Assembly: GCA_014379665.1 (NCBI GenBank)
Contig: JACMLK010000342.1
Span: 1 to 6,828 of the forward strand
DNA length: 6,828 nt
Direction: 5' to 3'
Source of the DNA: Saprospiraceae bacterium
GTDB lineage: Bacteria; Bacteroidota; Bacteroidia; Chitinophagales; Saprospiraceae
Shown: in pieces, positions 1 through 6,442 of the stretch
Layout of the letters: every line of letters begins with the position of its first letter
How positions within the stretch are numbered: the first letter of the stretch is position 1
The notes under the pieces: generated by a model
Told to the model about the DNA's origin: nothing
What the model saw: the letters and a program-made list of their open reading frames with translations, nothing else
Databases searched by the model: none
Translations under genes and position numbers: made by a program

Positions 1-299
1 AGATCATGACACTGGAACAATTTATTCCTTTATTAACCAATAATCCTGCAAAATTTATTGGCGTTGAACTTCAAAAAGGAAAATTGGCCAAAGGTTATGA
101 CGCTGATTTTACGATTTGGAATCCTGAAGAAGAAAAGGTAGTTTCAGCGGACGATATTTTATTCAGACATAAAATAAGTCCTTATATTGGCACTTCATTA
201 TATGGAACTGTAGTTCAAACCATTGTAAATGGAACCACAGTATTTGAAAATAATAACATTATTAATTCAAATAAAGGTTTATGGCTCTTACATCAGTAA
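1..299 (+). CDS. allB: Allantoinase, C-terminal fragment (5' end outside window)
   Basis: This is the last ~98 codons of an amidohydrolase-fold enzyme; the reading frame is already open at the left edge, with its first full codon at position 3. Allantoinase hydrolyses S-allantoin to allantoate in the cytoplasm (EC 3.5.2.5). Visible matches to the family tail are the NPAKFIGV segment followed by KGKLAKGYDADFTIWNP, the usual end of the metal-dependent hydrolase domain where the chain returns to the small beta domain. Next come HKISPYIG and then a VQTIVNGTTVFEN strand. The HK-SPY-G motif favours allantoinase over dihydropyrimidinase or dihydroorotase. The metal-binding histidines and the carbamylated lysine lie upstream and cannot be checked. 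The stop overlaps the next gene by 19 bp, and that gene is allantoicase, which uses its product. The ATG at position 6 is an internal methionine, not a start. Confidence 0.9.
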   Translation, partial: IMTLEQFIPLLTNNPAKFIGVELQKGKLAKGYDADFTIWNPEEEKVVSADDILFRHKISPYIGTSLYGTVVQTIVNGTTVFENNNIINSNKGLWLLHQ

Positions 300-1312
300 A
301 AGAAATAATAAAACCAACCCCGCCGTTTGCCTCCCTTACAGATATTGCGTCAGAAAGATTGGGAGGCAAAGTATTGTACGCTACGGATGATTTTTTTGCT
401 GAAAAAGAAAATTTACTTAAACCCGGCCGTGGAATTTTTATAGCTGATAAATATACTGATCGGGGTAAGTGGATGGACGGTTGGGAAAGCCGTAGGAAAC
501 GAACTCCCGGCCATGATTATGCGGTCATCAAATTAGCTGCTACGGCCAGTGTAACTGGTTTTGATATAGACACAAATTTTTTTCTGGGCAATCATCCACC
601 TTATGCTTCCGTTGATGGCGCTAATCTTTCTGATACTGATATAGCACCCGATTGGGAAAATAATGAAATCCCGTGGCAGGAAATATTGCCCAAATCTCCC
701 CTGGATGCAGGTTCTCAGAATTTTTATGCCTGTGAATGTAATGAGGTCTTTACACACCTCCGGTTGCATATCTATCCCGATGGGGGTGTCGCGCGATTCA
801 GAGCTTATGGTGATGTGTTCATAGATTGGGAAAACGTGTCTGAAAATGAAGAAATGGATCTTGTAGCTGCTTTGAATGGCGGACAAGCAATCGAGTGCAA
901 CGACATGTTTTTCAGCGATATGAAAAATCTGATTATGCCGGGTCGTGGTATAAATATGGGCGATGGTTGGGAGACAAAAAGAAACAGAACACCGGGTAAT
1001 ACCGATTGGGTAATCCTGAAACTGGGACATGTTGGTATGATCAAAAAAATCATCGTGGATACATGTCACTTCAAAGGCAACTATCCGGACAGTTGTCTGA
1101 TAGAAGCATGTCATTCGGACAATGATGAAAAAGTGAAATCAGGTCACGTTATCTGGCAAGTGTTACTTCCGAAACAAAAATTGAAAGCTGATCACGTGCA
1201 TGAGTATGAGCATGAACTCATACAAACGGACACCATAACGCATGTGAGATTTATCATATTTCCGGATGGTGGTATCAGCCGGCTTCGATTAATCGGGAAA
1301 ATAAAGAAATAA
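281..1312 (+). CDS. alc: Allantoicase (allantoate amidinohydrolase)
   Basis: A 343-residue protein of usual family length, built from two tandem allantoicase repeats (about residues 28-178 and 195-339). It hydrolyses allantoate to ureidoglycolate and urea (EC 3.5.3.4). The internal duplication is easy to see: NLLKPGRGI (residues 44-52) matches NLIMPGRGI (216-224), DGWESRRKRTPG (66-77) matches DGWETKRNRTPG (228-239), and HLRLHIYPDGGVARFRAYG (159-177) matches HVRFIIFPDGGISRLRLIG (321-339). The ATG at 281 lies inside the end of allantoinase in another frame, with AAAGG at 273-277 as a weak ribosome binding site; the 19-bp overlap suggests translational coupling. The first GKW/DGWES loop carries a short insertion relative to the second repeat. 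Both repeats look intact, with no frameshift. The identification is firm; activity is inferred from family and neighbours. Confidence 0.96.
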   Translation: MALTSVKEIIKPTPPFASLTDIASERLGGKVLYATDDFFAEKENLLKPGRGIFIADKYTDRGKWMDGWESRRKRTPGHDYAVIKLAATASVTGFDIDTNFFLGNHPPYASVDGANLSDTDIAPDWENNEIPWQEILPKSPLDAGSQNFYACECNEVFTHLRLHIYPDGGVARFRAYGDVFIDWENVSENEEMDLVAALNGGQAIECNDMFFSDMKNLIMPGRGINMGDGWETKRNRTPGNTDWVILKLGHVGMIKKIIVDTCHFKGNYPDSCLIEACHSDNDEKVKSGHVIWQVLLPKQKLKADHVHEYEHELIQTDTITHVRFIIFPDGGISRLRLIGKIKK

Positions 1313-2716
1313 ATGTTATTCACCATCGTCTTTTTTTTGTTAGGTCTAATATTTTTATTACTGGTTGTTTTGTCTTATAAACTTCCTGTTTTATTAAAAA
1401 TTACCAGCAATGATAATGATGAAGTAACTGAAGAATATCTGCACAATTCCCAAAATTTTGTATACACAGGTATTGTCCTGATCGCTCTTGCAGCCGTAGC
1501 CAATACGTACTTTGCTGTTCAGGGAAGTCCCTGGGAAGCTCATCTGATGGAGTGGTTAAATATAGTCATTAGAGTGATGCACATCACTTTTGGAATTGCG
1601 TGGATAGGGGCTTCTTTCTATTTTGTCTTTTTGGAAAACTCCCTGAATAGGACAAATAATTTACGGGACGAACTTGCCGGCAATTTATGGGCTGTACATG
1701 GGGGAGGATTTTATTATCTGGAGAAATACAAAACCGCACCTAAAACGATTCCAAAACACTTGCATTGGTTCAAGTACGAAGCATATTTTACCTGGATATC
1801 CGGTTTTGCCTTGTTATTTGTGGTGTACTATTTTAATGCGTCAGCCTTTCTGATCGATAAAAATGTGCTCGACATCTCCGGTACACAAGGCATTCTCATT
1901 GGAATATCTTCATTCGTCTTCGGATGGGTGGTGTACGATCTTATATGCAAATCAGCATTGATCAAAAGTCCTGTCCTTTTTGCCCTGACAGGGTTCACCA
2001 TCCTGATTTGTTTTGCATATTTTTATACACAGGTTTTCAATAGTCGGGCTGCGTACATCCATTTTGGAGCCATGATCGGAGGTTTGATGGTAGCCAATGT
2101 CTTTTTTGTGATAATTCCTGCCCAAAAAGCGATGGTTAAAGCAGCCAAAGCAGGAATTCCTTTTGACCTGCAATTGGGCAAAAATGCATTGTCACGATCC
2201 ATACACAACAATTATTTTACACTACCGGTACTTTTCGTGATGGTCAGCAATCACTTTCCCTCAACTTTTGCACACCAATATCCCTGGTTGGTTTTAGCAC
2301 TGATATCTCTCGGTGCGGCTGGAGTAAAACACTACCTTAATCTGAGAGAAAAGAATGAAAAAAGTATCTGGGTCATGCCCGTTTCAGCTTTGATACTACT
2401 GTCAGCAAGTTTTATCACTGCTCCAGCAAAAAATCCTCAGGCCTGCACATCAGAAGTCAGTTTTGCTGAGGTTAATCTCATCATACAAAACAGGTGTATC
2501 AGTTGCCATTCAGCCACCCCAACCGATGAAGTCAACAAAGTGGCACCTAATGGTGTCATGTATGATACTCCTGATCAGATAGTGGTAAAAAAGGAACTTA
2601 TCATGCAAAGAGTGGTTATCACCAAAACGATGCCGCAAAACAATACGACCAATATGACACCTGAAGAAAGAGACCTGATTCGTTGCTGGATAGAGCAGGG
2701 ATCACCAATCAGATAG
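1313..2716 (+). CDS. puuD: PuuD-type membrane urate oxidase with C-terminal cytochrome c
   Basis: A 467-residue integral membrane protein that oxidises urate to 5-hydroxyisourate and passes electrons to a covalently bound haem and on to the respiratory chain, instead of making hydrogen peroxide as soluble uricase does. The family core starts near residue 79 (MEWLNIVIRVMH, then GIAWIGASFYFV) and continues with HGGGFYYLEKY (129-139), HLHWFKYEAYFTW (149-161) and SRSIHNNYFTLPV (294-306). I count ten hydrophobic segments, near 2-22, 49-70, 84-107, 155-176, 191-211, 219-241, 247-268, 300-316, 322-340 and 353-371. Lys/Arg-rich loops alternate with them, so both termini should face the periplasm. The C-terminal domain has one haem c site, CISCH (395-399), and a likely distal Met440 in KTMPQN. 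The start codon directly follows the allantoicase stop (TAA-ATG). The first ~78 residues, with two helices, look like an extension beyond the proteobacterial family. Confidence 0.94.
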   Translation: MLFTIVFFLLGLIFLLLVVLSYKLPVLLKITSNDNDEVTEEYLHNSQNFVYTGIVLIALAAVANTYFAVQGSPWEAHLMEWLNIVIRVMHITFGIAWIGASFYFVFLENSLNRTNNLRDELAGNLWAVHGGGFYYLEKYKTAPKTIPKHLHWFKYEAYFTWISGFALLFVVYYFNASAFLIDKNVLDISGTQGILIGISSFVFGWVVYDLICKSALIKSPVLFALTGFTILICFAYFYTQVFNSRAAYIHFGAMIGGLMVANVFFVIIPAQKAMVKAAKAGIPFDLQLGKNALSRSIHNNYFTLPVLFVMVSNHFPSTFAHQYPWLVLALISLGAAGVKHYLNLREKNEKSIWVMPVSALILLSASFITAPAKNPQACTSEVSFAEVNLIIQNRCISCHSATPTDEVNKVAPNGVMYDTPDQIVVKKELIMQRVVITKTMPQNNTTNMTPEERDLIRCWIEQGSPIR

Positions 2717-2746
2717 AAATTTAAAAAATATCAATTAATACGACTT

Positions 2747-3595
2747 ATGTCCATAGCATCATTTAACCAATCGAATCCTGAAGAAGTCAAAAAGGCACTG
2801 CTATCATGCTGCACTTCTCAAAAATGGGCCACAAAACTGATGTCTTCTTTTCCATTCCAATCAGAAAAAGATATAACAGACAGGGCCCTCTCCATTTGGT
2901 ACGATGAATGCGGACCTGAAGATTATCTGGAAGCCTTTGCACATCATCCGCAAATCGGAGATGTGCAAAGTTTGCAAGTGAAGTTTGCAGGAAATGAACA
3001 GGCGGGCATTTCAGCAGCTACTAATGAAATCATAGAAACATTGTCCGAAAAAAATAAAGCGTATCAAAACAAGTTTGGATTTATATTTATAGTCTGTGCC
3101 ACAGGGCGATCTGCGGAGGAAATGTTAAACCTTTTGCAGGACAGGTTAAAAAACACCCGGGAAGTGGAAATTCAGATTGCCATGGGCGAACAAATGAAAA
3201 TAACGATCCTGAGATTGCAAAAAATAATACCTTCAGCCGATTGGAATTTTTTAAAAACCAGCCAGATAACCACACATGTACTGGACACTTCCATAGGCAA
3301 ACCGGGTCAGAACATCAGCATTCGATTACAAATGACCGGACTCAACGGATGGCAGACGATAGCACAGGGAATAACAAATCCTGATGGCAGGTTAACAGAT
3401 TTACTCCCACCAAACAGAATTTTAGATGCCGGGAATTATAATATCGTTTTCGACACCGATGTTTATTTCAAAACACAGGATATAAAAGGATTTTATCCCG
3501 AAGTGAACATTCAATTTACGGTTTCTGATGATGCTCATTATCATGTGCCATTATTGATCAATCCATTTGGATATAGTACATATCGGGGCAGTTAA
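2747..3595 (+). CDS. uraD-uraH: UraD-UraH fusion: OHCU decarboxylase / 5-hydroxyisourate hydrolase (allantoin synthase)
   Basis: A 282-residue cytoplasmic fusion of the two enzymes that follow urate oxidation. The C-terminal transthyretin-like half hydrolyses 5-hydroxyisourate to OHCU (EC 3.5.2.17), and the N-terminal half decarboxylates OHCU to S-allantoin (EC 4.1.1.97). The UraD half (about 1-165) shows FAHHPQIGD (64-72) with the catalytic-type His67, EQAG (84-87), YQNKFGFIFIVCATG (106-120), and the ending in which RLQKI (156-160) closes the helical domain. The UraH half (about 173-282) begins THVLDTSIGKPG and has the expected His177, Arg215 in NPDGRL, and His266 in YHVPLL. It ends exactly on the family signature YRGS. 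The order UraD then UraH is that of plant allantoin synthase (TTL). No linker targeting signal is expected or needed in a bacterium. A 30-bp A-rich gap separates it from puuD, with no clear Shine-Dalgarno sequence. Confidence 0.96.
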   Translation: MSIASFNQSNPEEVKKALLSCCTSQKWATKLMSSFPFQSEKDITDRALSIWYDECGPEDYLEAFAHHPQIGDVQSLQVKFAGNEQAGISAATNEIIETLSEKNKAYQNKFGFIFIVCATGRSAEEMLNLLQDRLKNTREVEIQIAMGEQMKITILRLQKIIPSADWNFLKTSQITTHVLDTSIGKPGQNISIRLQMTGLNGWQTIAQGITNPDGRLTDLLPPNRILDAGNYNIVFDTDVYFKTQDIKGFYPEVNIQFTVSDDAHYHVPLLINPFGYSTYRGS

Positions 3596-3622
3596 AAGGA
3601 CTAATTATTATAATTAAACACA

Positions 3623-4963
3623 ATGAAACCTTCCATACAATCGCAAAAAAGAGAGCTGATATTTAATAATTTAAATACAGCCAATACTGCATTCCAAAAC
3701 ATATATCCGGGTGACAGAAGTGACCGTCAACCCGTTCACACCCTTTACGGTGGCGCCAATTTATTCAAATACGACTCTGCTCCCGCCTTGGGCAGACGAT
3801 CACTCGAAATCTTTGAAACCTACGCACCCGATCATAAGGTGTTTGGTCATGTATTTGATATGGACACAACATCAGGTTTCAGTCAGAGAATATATGATAA
3901 GGTGATAGCCAAATTAAAATCAGAAGCTATTGAAGACTTCAGAATCGATTTCGAAGATGGATATGGCAATCGGAGCAACGAAGAAGAAGATGAAACAGCC
4001 CGAACTACAGCCATCGAAGTTGCCAAAGGTATGAAGGAGAGGACTCTTTCACCGTTTATTGGTATCCGGATCAAACCATTTACGGAAGAAATGAAAGAAC
4101 GTGGTTTGAGAACACTTGATATTTTTGTGTCTACCTTAGTGACAGAGACAGGAGGTAAACTGCCCGACAACTTCATCGTGATGTTGCCCAAAGTGACCAT
4201 TCCTGAACAACCGGCGGCTTTAGCGGATTTGTTTGAAGTGCTTGAAGACGAGTTGCACCTTACCAAAGGAATTTTAAAAATGGAAATGATGGTTGAAACG
4301 ACACAAGCCATCATGGATATACACGGGACAAATCCATTGTATCGTTTCATAAGTGCCAGTAAAAATAGATGTATGGCCATGCATTTCGGTACGTATGATT
4401 ATACTGCAAGTTGTAGTATAACGGCCAAATACCAGGAAATGGATCATCCTGTATGCGACTTTGCCCACCATATGACCAAAGTGGCACTTGCACATACCGG
4501 AATTTGGTTATCTGACGGTGCTACCAATACAATGCCCATCGGGCCACACAGAGGCGAAAACCTGACCCCTGCTCAACTCAAAGAAAATATGGATACTGTG
4601 CACAGGGCTTGGAAAAAAGGATATGACCACATACGCCACTCACTTTGGAATGGATATTATCAGGGATGGGATCTGAATCCTGCACAATTTCCGATGCGAT
4701 ATGCAGCGGTCTATGCCTTCTTTCTGGAGAGCTATGACGATGCGGTGGAACGTCTGAAGACTTTCGTAGAAAAGGCGGCGAGAGCTACCTTGATAGGGGA
4801 TGTTTTTGATGACGCCGCCACAGGGCAAGGCCTGTTAAATTATTTCTTACGTGCATTAAACAGCGGTGCCATTACTGAACAGGAATTAATGGAGACCGGT
4901 CTTACCCTCGATGAAATACGAAGCAGATCCTTCAAACAAATTCTCGAAAACAGAAAGAAATAG
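3623..4963 (+). CDS. CitE/HpcH-like aldolase-fold protein of unassigned function (DUF6986-like)
   Basis: A 446-residue protein resembling the CitE / malyl-CoA lyase / HpcH group of TIM-barrel enzymes, which use Mg2+ to make or break C-C bonds with pyruvate, glyoxylate or similar partners. The seen signs are FRIDFEDGYG (106-115), like the LDLEDA strand of CitE; GIRIKPF (147-153) with an Arg in the usual position; MLPKV (187-191); MEMMVETTQAI (220-230), with Glu225 as a likely metal ligand; and MHFGTYDYTAS (253-263), with Asp259 like the FGxxDL metal site. At 446 residues it is longer than CitE (about 300) and ends in an extra helical region containing NGYYQGWDLNPAQFPMRY (343-360). I believe it belongs to the family sometimes labelled DUF6986 or, without good evidence, phosphoenolpyruvate kinase. 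No kinase motif is visible. Its place between the UraD-UraH fusion and xdhC (27 bp after the former, 3 bp before the latter) suggests a role with ureidoglycolate or glyoxylate. That is inference. Confidence 0.8.
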   Translation: MKPSIQSQKRELIFNNLNTANTAFQNIYPGDRSDRQPVHTLYGGANLFKYDSAPALGRRSLEIFETYAPDHKVFGHVFDMDTTSGFSQRIYDKVIAKLKSEAIEDFRIDFEDGYGNRSNEEEDETARTTAIEVAKGMKERTLSPFIGIRIKPFTEEMKERGLRTLDIFVSTLVTETGGKLPDNFIVMLPKVTIPEQPAALADLFEVLEDELHLTKGILKMEMMVETTQAIMDIHGTNPLYRFISASKNRCMAMHFGTYDYTASCSITAKYQEMDHPVCDFAHHMTKVALAHTGIWLSDGATNTMPIGPHRGENLTPAQLKENMDTVHRAWKKGYDHIRHSLWNGYYQGWDLNPAQFPMRYAAVYAFFLESYDDAVERLKTFVEKAARATLIGDVFDDAATGQGLLNYFLRALNSGAITEQELMETGLTLDEIRSRSFKQILENRKK

Positions 4964-4966
4964 TAC

Positions 4967-5899
4967 ATGCGCATTTGGGAATTTATTGCTGACAAAATAT
5001 CCTCATCCCAAATCGTGATTCTAATGGTAGTGATTCAGAGTGAAGGCAGTTCTCCCGGACGTCAGGGTTTTAAAATGGCCGTGGCTGAAGATGGAAGTTT
5101 TTTTGGCACGATCGGAGGCGGTATTATGGAGCATAAACTAGTCGAAATGGCAAAAGACCTGTTGCTTAAGGGTAGGTTCCAACCTTTTATAAAACATCAG
5201 ATACATCAGGCTGAGGCAGGAAGAGATAAGTCCGGTATGATCTGTAGTGGCTCTCAGACGATAGCATTTTATTATCTGGACAACTTAAATTTTACAGAGC
5301 TGGATAAAATAGTTCAACATCCTGAATTATCCGTTACATTTTCGGAAAATGGTATGCTGTCGGATACAAAAAACATCGTTTCTTGCGAAGTAGTTGTAGG
5401 AGAAATGCCAAGGTGGACCTATATCGAACCATTGAGCACCACAAATAAAGTATATATTGTAGGGGCAGGACATGTAGGTCTGGCTTTGGGTGAAGTCCTG
5501 TCCAAACTTGATTTCGAAACCCACTTACTGGATCACCGGCAAGGGTTAAATACGATGGAGAAGAACACTTTTGTACACAGCAGTCAGGTCATTGACTTTC
5601 ATGAATGTGACCGATATATACCTGAAGGAGATCATGTTTATGTAGTGATTATGTCTTTTGGATACCGAACTGACAAAATCGTATTAAAAGCCTTGTTGGG
5701 GAAAAAATACAGATTCATCGGGATGATGGGCAGCCGCAAAAAGACAGCCGTATTATTTGAAGAATTGCTCAGAGAAGGACATCCTCCATCGGATTTGAAT
5801 CGTGTCATTGCACCCATAGGTCTGGATATTAAAAGTGAGACAACTTATGAAATAGCGATCAGTATCGCGGCGCAATTGATCAAGGTAAAGAATTGCTAA
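4967..5899 (+). CDS. xdhC: XdhC/CoxI-family maturation factor for xanthine dehydrogenase
   Basis: A 310-residue cytoplasmic protein with the two XdhC domains. The N-terminal XdhC/CoxI part (about 1-105) has QSEGSSPGRQGFKM (24-37), GTIGGGIMEHKLVE (47-60) and GMICSGSQ (90-97), where CGG is more usual in the proteobacterial proteins. The C-terminal Rossmann domain (about 160-306) has VYIVGAGHVGLALGE (162-176), a dinucleotide-type glycine loop, then VIMSFGYRTD (227-236), FIGMMGSRKKT (250-260) and IAPIGLDIKSETTYEIAISI (281-300). Family members bind molybdenum cofactor, protect it during sulfuration and deliver it to xanthine dehydrogenase. No dehydrogenase subunit is in the window, so the client enzyme must be encoded elsewhere, perhaps upstream of the left edge. 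The start lies 3 bp after the preceding stop, and it is the last gene of the run. A CoxI role for another molybdenum hydroxylase is possible, but the purine context favours xanthine dehydrogenase. Confidence 0.93.
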   Translation: MRIWEFIADKISSSQIVILMVVIQSEGSSPGRQGFKMAVAEDGSFFGTIGGGIMEHKLVEMAKDLLLKGRFQPFIKHQIHQAEAGRDKSGMICSGSQTIAFYYLDNLNFTELDKIVQHPELSVTFSENGMLSDTKNIVSCEVVVGEMPRWTYIEPLSTTNKVYIVGAGHVGLALGEVLSKLDFETHLLDHRQGLNTMEKNTFVHSSQVIDFHECDRYIPEGDHVYVVIMSFGYRTDKIVLKALLGKKYRFIGMMGSRKKTAVLFEELLREGHPPSDLNRVIAPIGLDIKSETTYEIAISIAAQLIKVKNC

Positions 5900-6100
5900 G
5901 ACATTCCATGTCAATCCAAAATGTGGGTCAATTTTCTGCGGAATTTTCATCCTCATGTGGGCTTCACCAGTTAAGGACTGAATTTTTTGGAATATGTTTG
6001 GTTTTCCATGCCGAACTACCAAAACTTCGCTTCCCTTACCCTTTTTCCGTCATTTTGCCCTGAATTCTTCCGACATGGTACATAGATGCTTCGTAGTTCC
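5900..6100. other. Non-coding spacer after the purine operon
   Basis: No credible coding frame is seen on either strand of this first part of the 543-bp gap; an 89-codon minus-strand frame here runs back into xdhC and looks like chance. Short direct repeats are present: ATGTGGG at 5921 and again at 5955, and AATTTTC at 5930 and 5942. These could mark a degenerate intergenic element, but one copy cannot show that. A small perfect hairpin, GACAT-tcc-ATGTC, lies at 5900-5912 right after the xdhC stop but has no T-run behind it. Confidence 0.5.
5968..5988 (+). terminator. Weak terminator-like hairpin with T-run
   Basis: CAGT (5968-5971) can pair with ACTG (5977-5980) around a 5-nt loop, followed two bases later by six T (5983-5988). 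The position, about 70 bp after the last operon gene, is right for a transcription end. The 4-bp stem is short for an intrinsic terminator, so this is only a candidate. Confidence 0.25.
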
Positions 6101-6219
6101 TCCCATCACGCTCCCATGATCCTCCCATGATCCTCCCACGATGATAGCACCACACTCCCACTATACTCCCACCGTGATCCCACTGACTCCCACCGAGGTC
6201 CCACTGAGTCCCACTGGAC
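6101..6219. repeat. Degenerate 10-11 bp tandem array, TCCCA-headed (eleven units)
   Basis: TCCCA begins at 6101, 6112, 6123, 6134, 6156, 6167, 6178, 6188, 6199 and 6209, so the step is 11 bp with two steps of 10. The missing slot at 6145 holds TAGCA, exactly in phase, so the array is best read as eleven units. The head of each unit is conserved while the tail varies; TCCCATGATCC occurs twice in a row (6112-6133). From 6156 the heads alternate TCCCACT and TCCCACC for five units. On the minus strand each unit gives a GGG run with 7-8 nt between runs. The period is not a multiple of three and stop codons interrupt all frames I followed, so it is not a protein repeat. It may be a decaying minisatellite, a set of helically phased protein sites or a structured RNA or DNA element; the sequence does not decide. 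Confidence 0.85.
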
Positions 6220-6442
6220 GAATTTTTGTTGCATAAGTTTTGTAGGACTCTTTCAGGATTTATTTCAGTCAGCAGGTGTTTTTAGACTTTTATCCGTCAT
6301 ATATACTTTTACATTAATTTAAGATTCATTTAACTTTTTTTTACATACTTAATGAACCATTCCTGCATCTTATGTTTGATATGTATAATGTCAGACAACC
6401 GTTTTACGTTATATTGTACAAATAAACTTTTAACAGATAAAA
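6220..6442 (+). promoter_or_regulatory. AT-rich leader with a Bacteroidota-type -7 box
   Basis: This 223-bp AT-rich stretch precedes the next gene. TATGTTTG at 6371-6378 is an exact match to the TAnnTTTG -7 element used by the primary sigma factor of Bacteroidota, 64 bp before the ATG at 6443. No good TTG-type -33 element is seen at the expected distance, so the promoter call is tentative. The leader just before the start is A-rich (gataaaaATG) without a Shine-Dalgarno sequence, which is normal for this phylum. Confidence 0.35.

Noticed and set aside
533..1114. 193-codon minus-strand frame inside allantoicase
   Set aside because: It is antisense to a two-repeat allantoicase with strong internal homology; no family signs of its own.
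3883..4380. 165-codon minus-strand frame inside the aldolase-like gene
   Set aside because: It is fully antisense to a gene with clear family motifs; the Ser-rich, low-complexity product looks like a shadow.
3623..4963. True phosphoenolpyruvate kinase or malate synthase
   Set aside because: No ATP-binding motif is seen, and the protein lacks the length and layout of malate synthase A or G; only the CitE-type metal and barrel motifs are visible.
5900..5912. GACAT-tcc-ATGTC hairpin as operon terminator
   Set aside because: The stem is 5 bp, AT-containing, and no T-run follows.
5753..6022. 89-codon minus-strand frame over the end of xdhC and the spacer
   Set aside because: More than half lies antisense to the well-supported xdhC end, it has no recognisable domain, and its composition does not look coding.
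6101..6219. CRISPR array or iteron origin
   Set aside because: The units are only 10-11 bp with no separate unique spacers of CRISPR length, and no cas, rep or partition gene is present.
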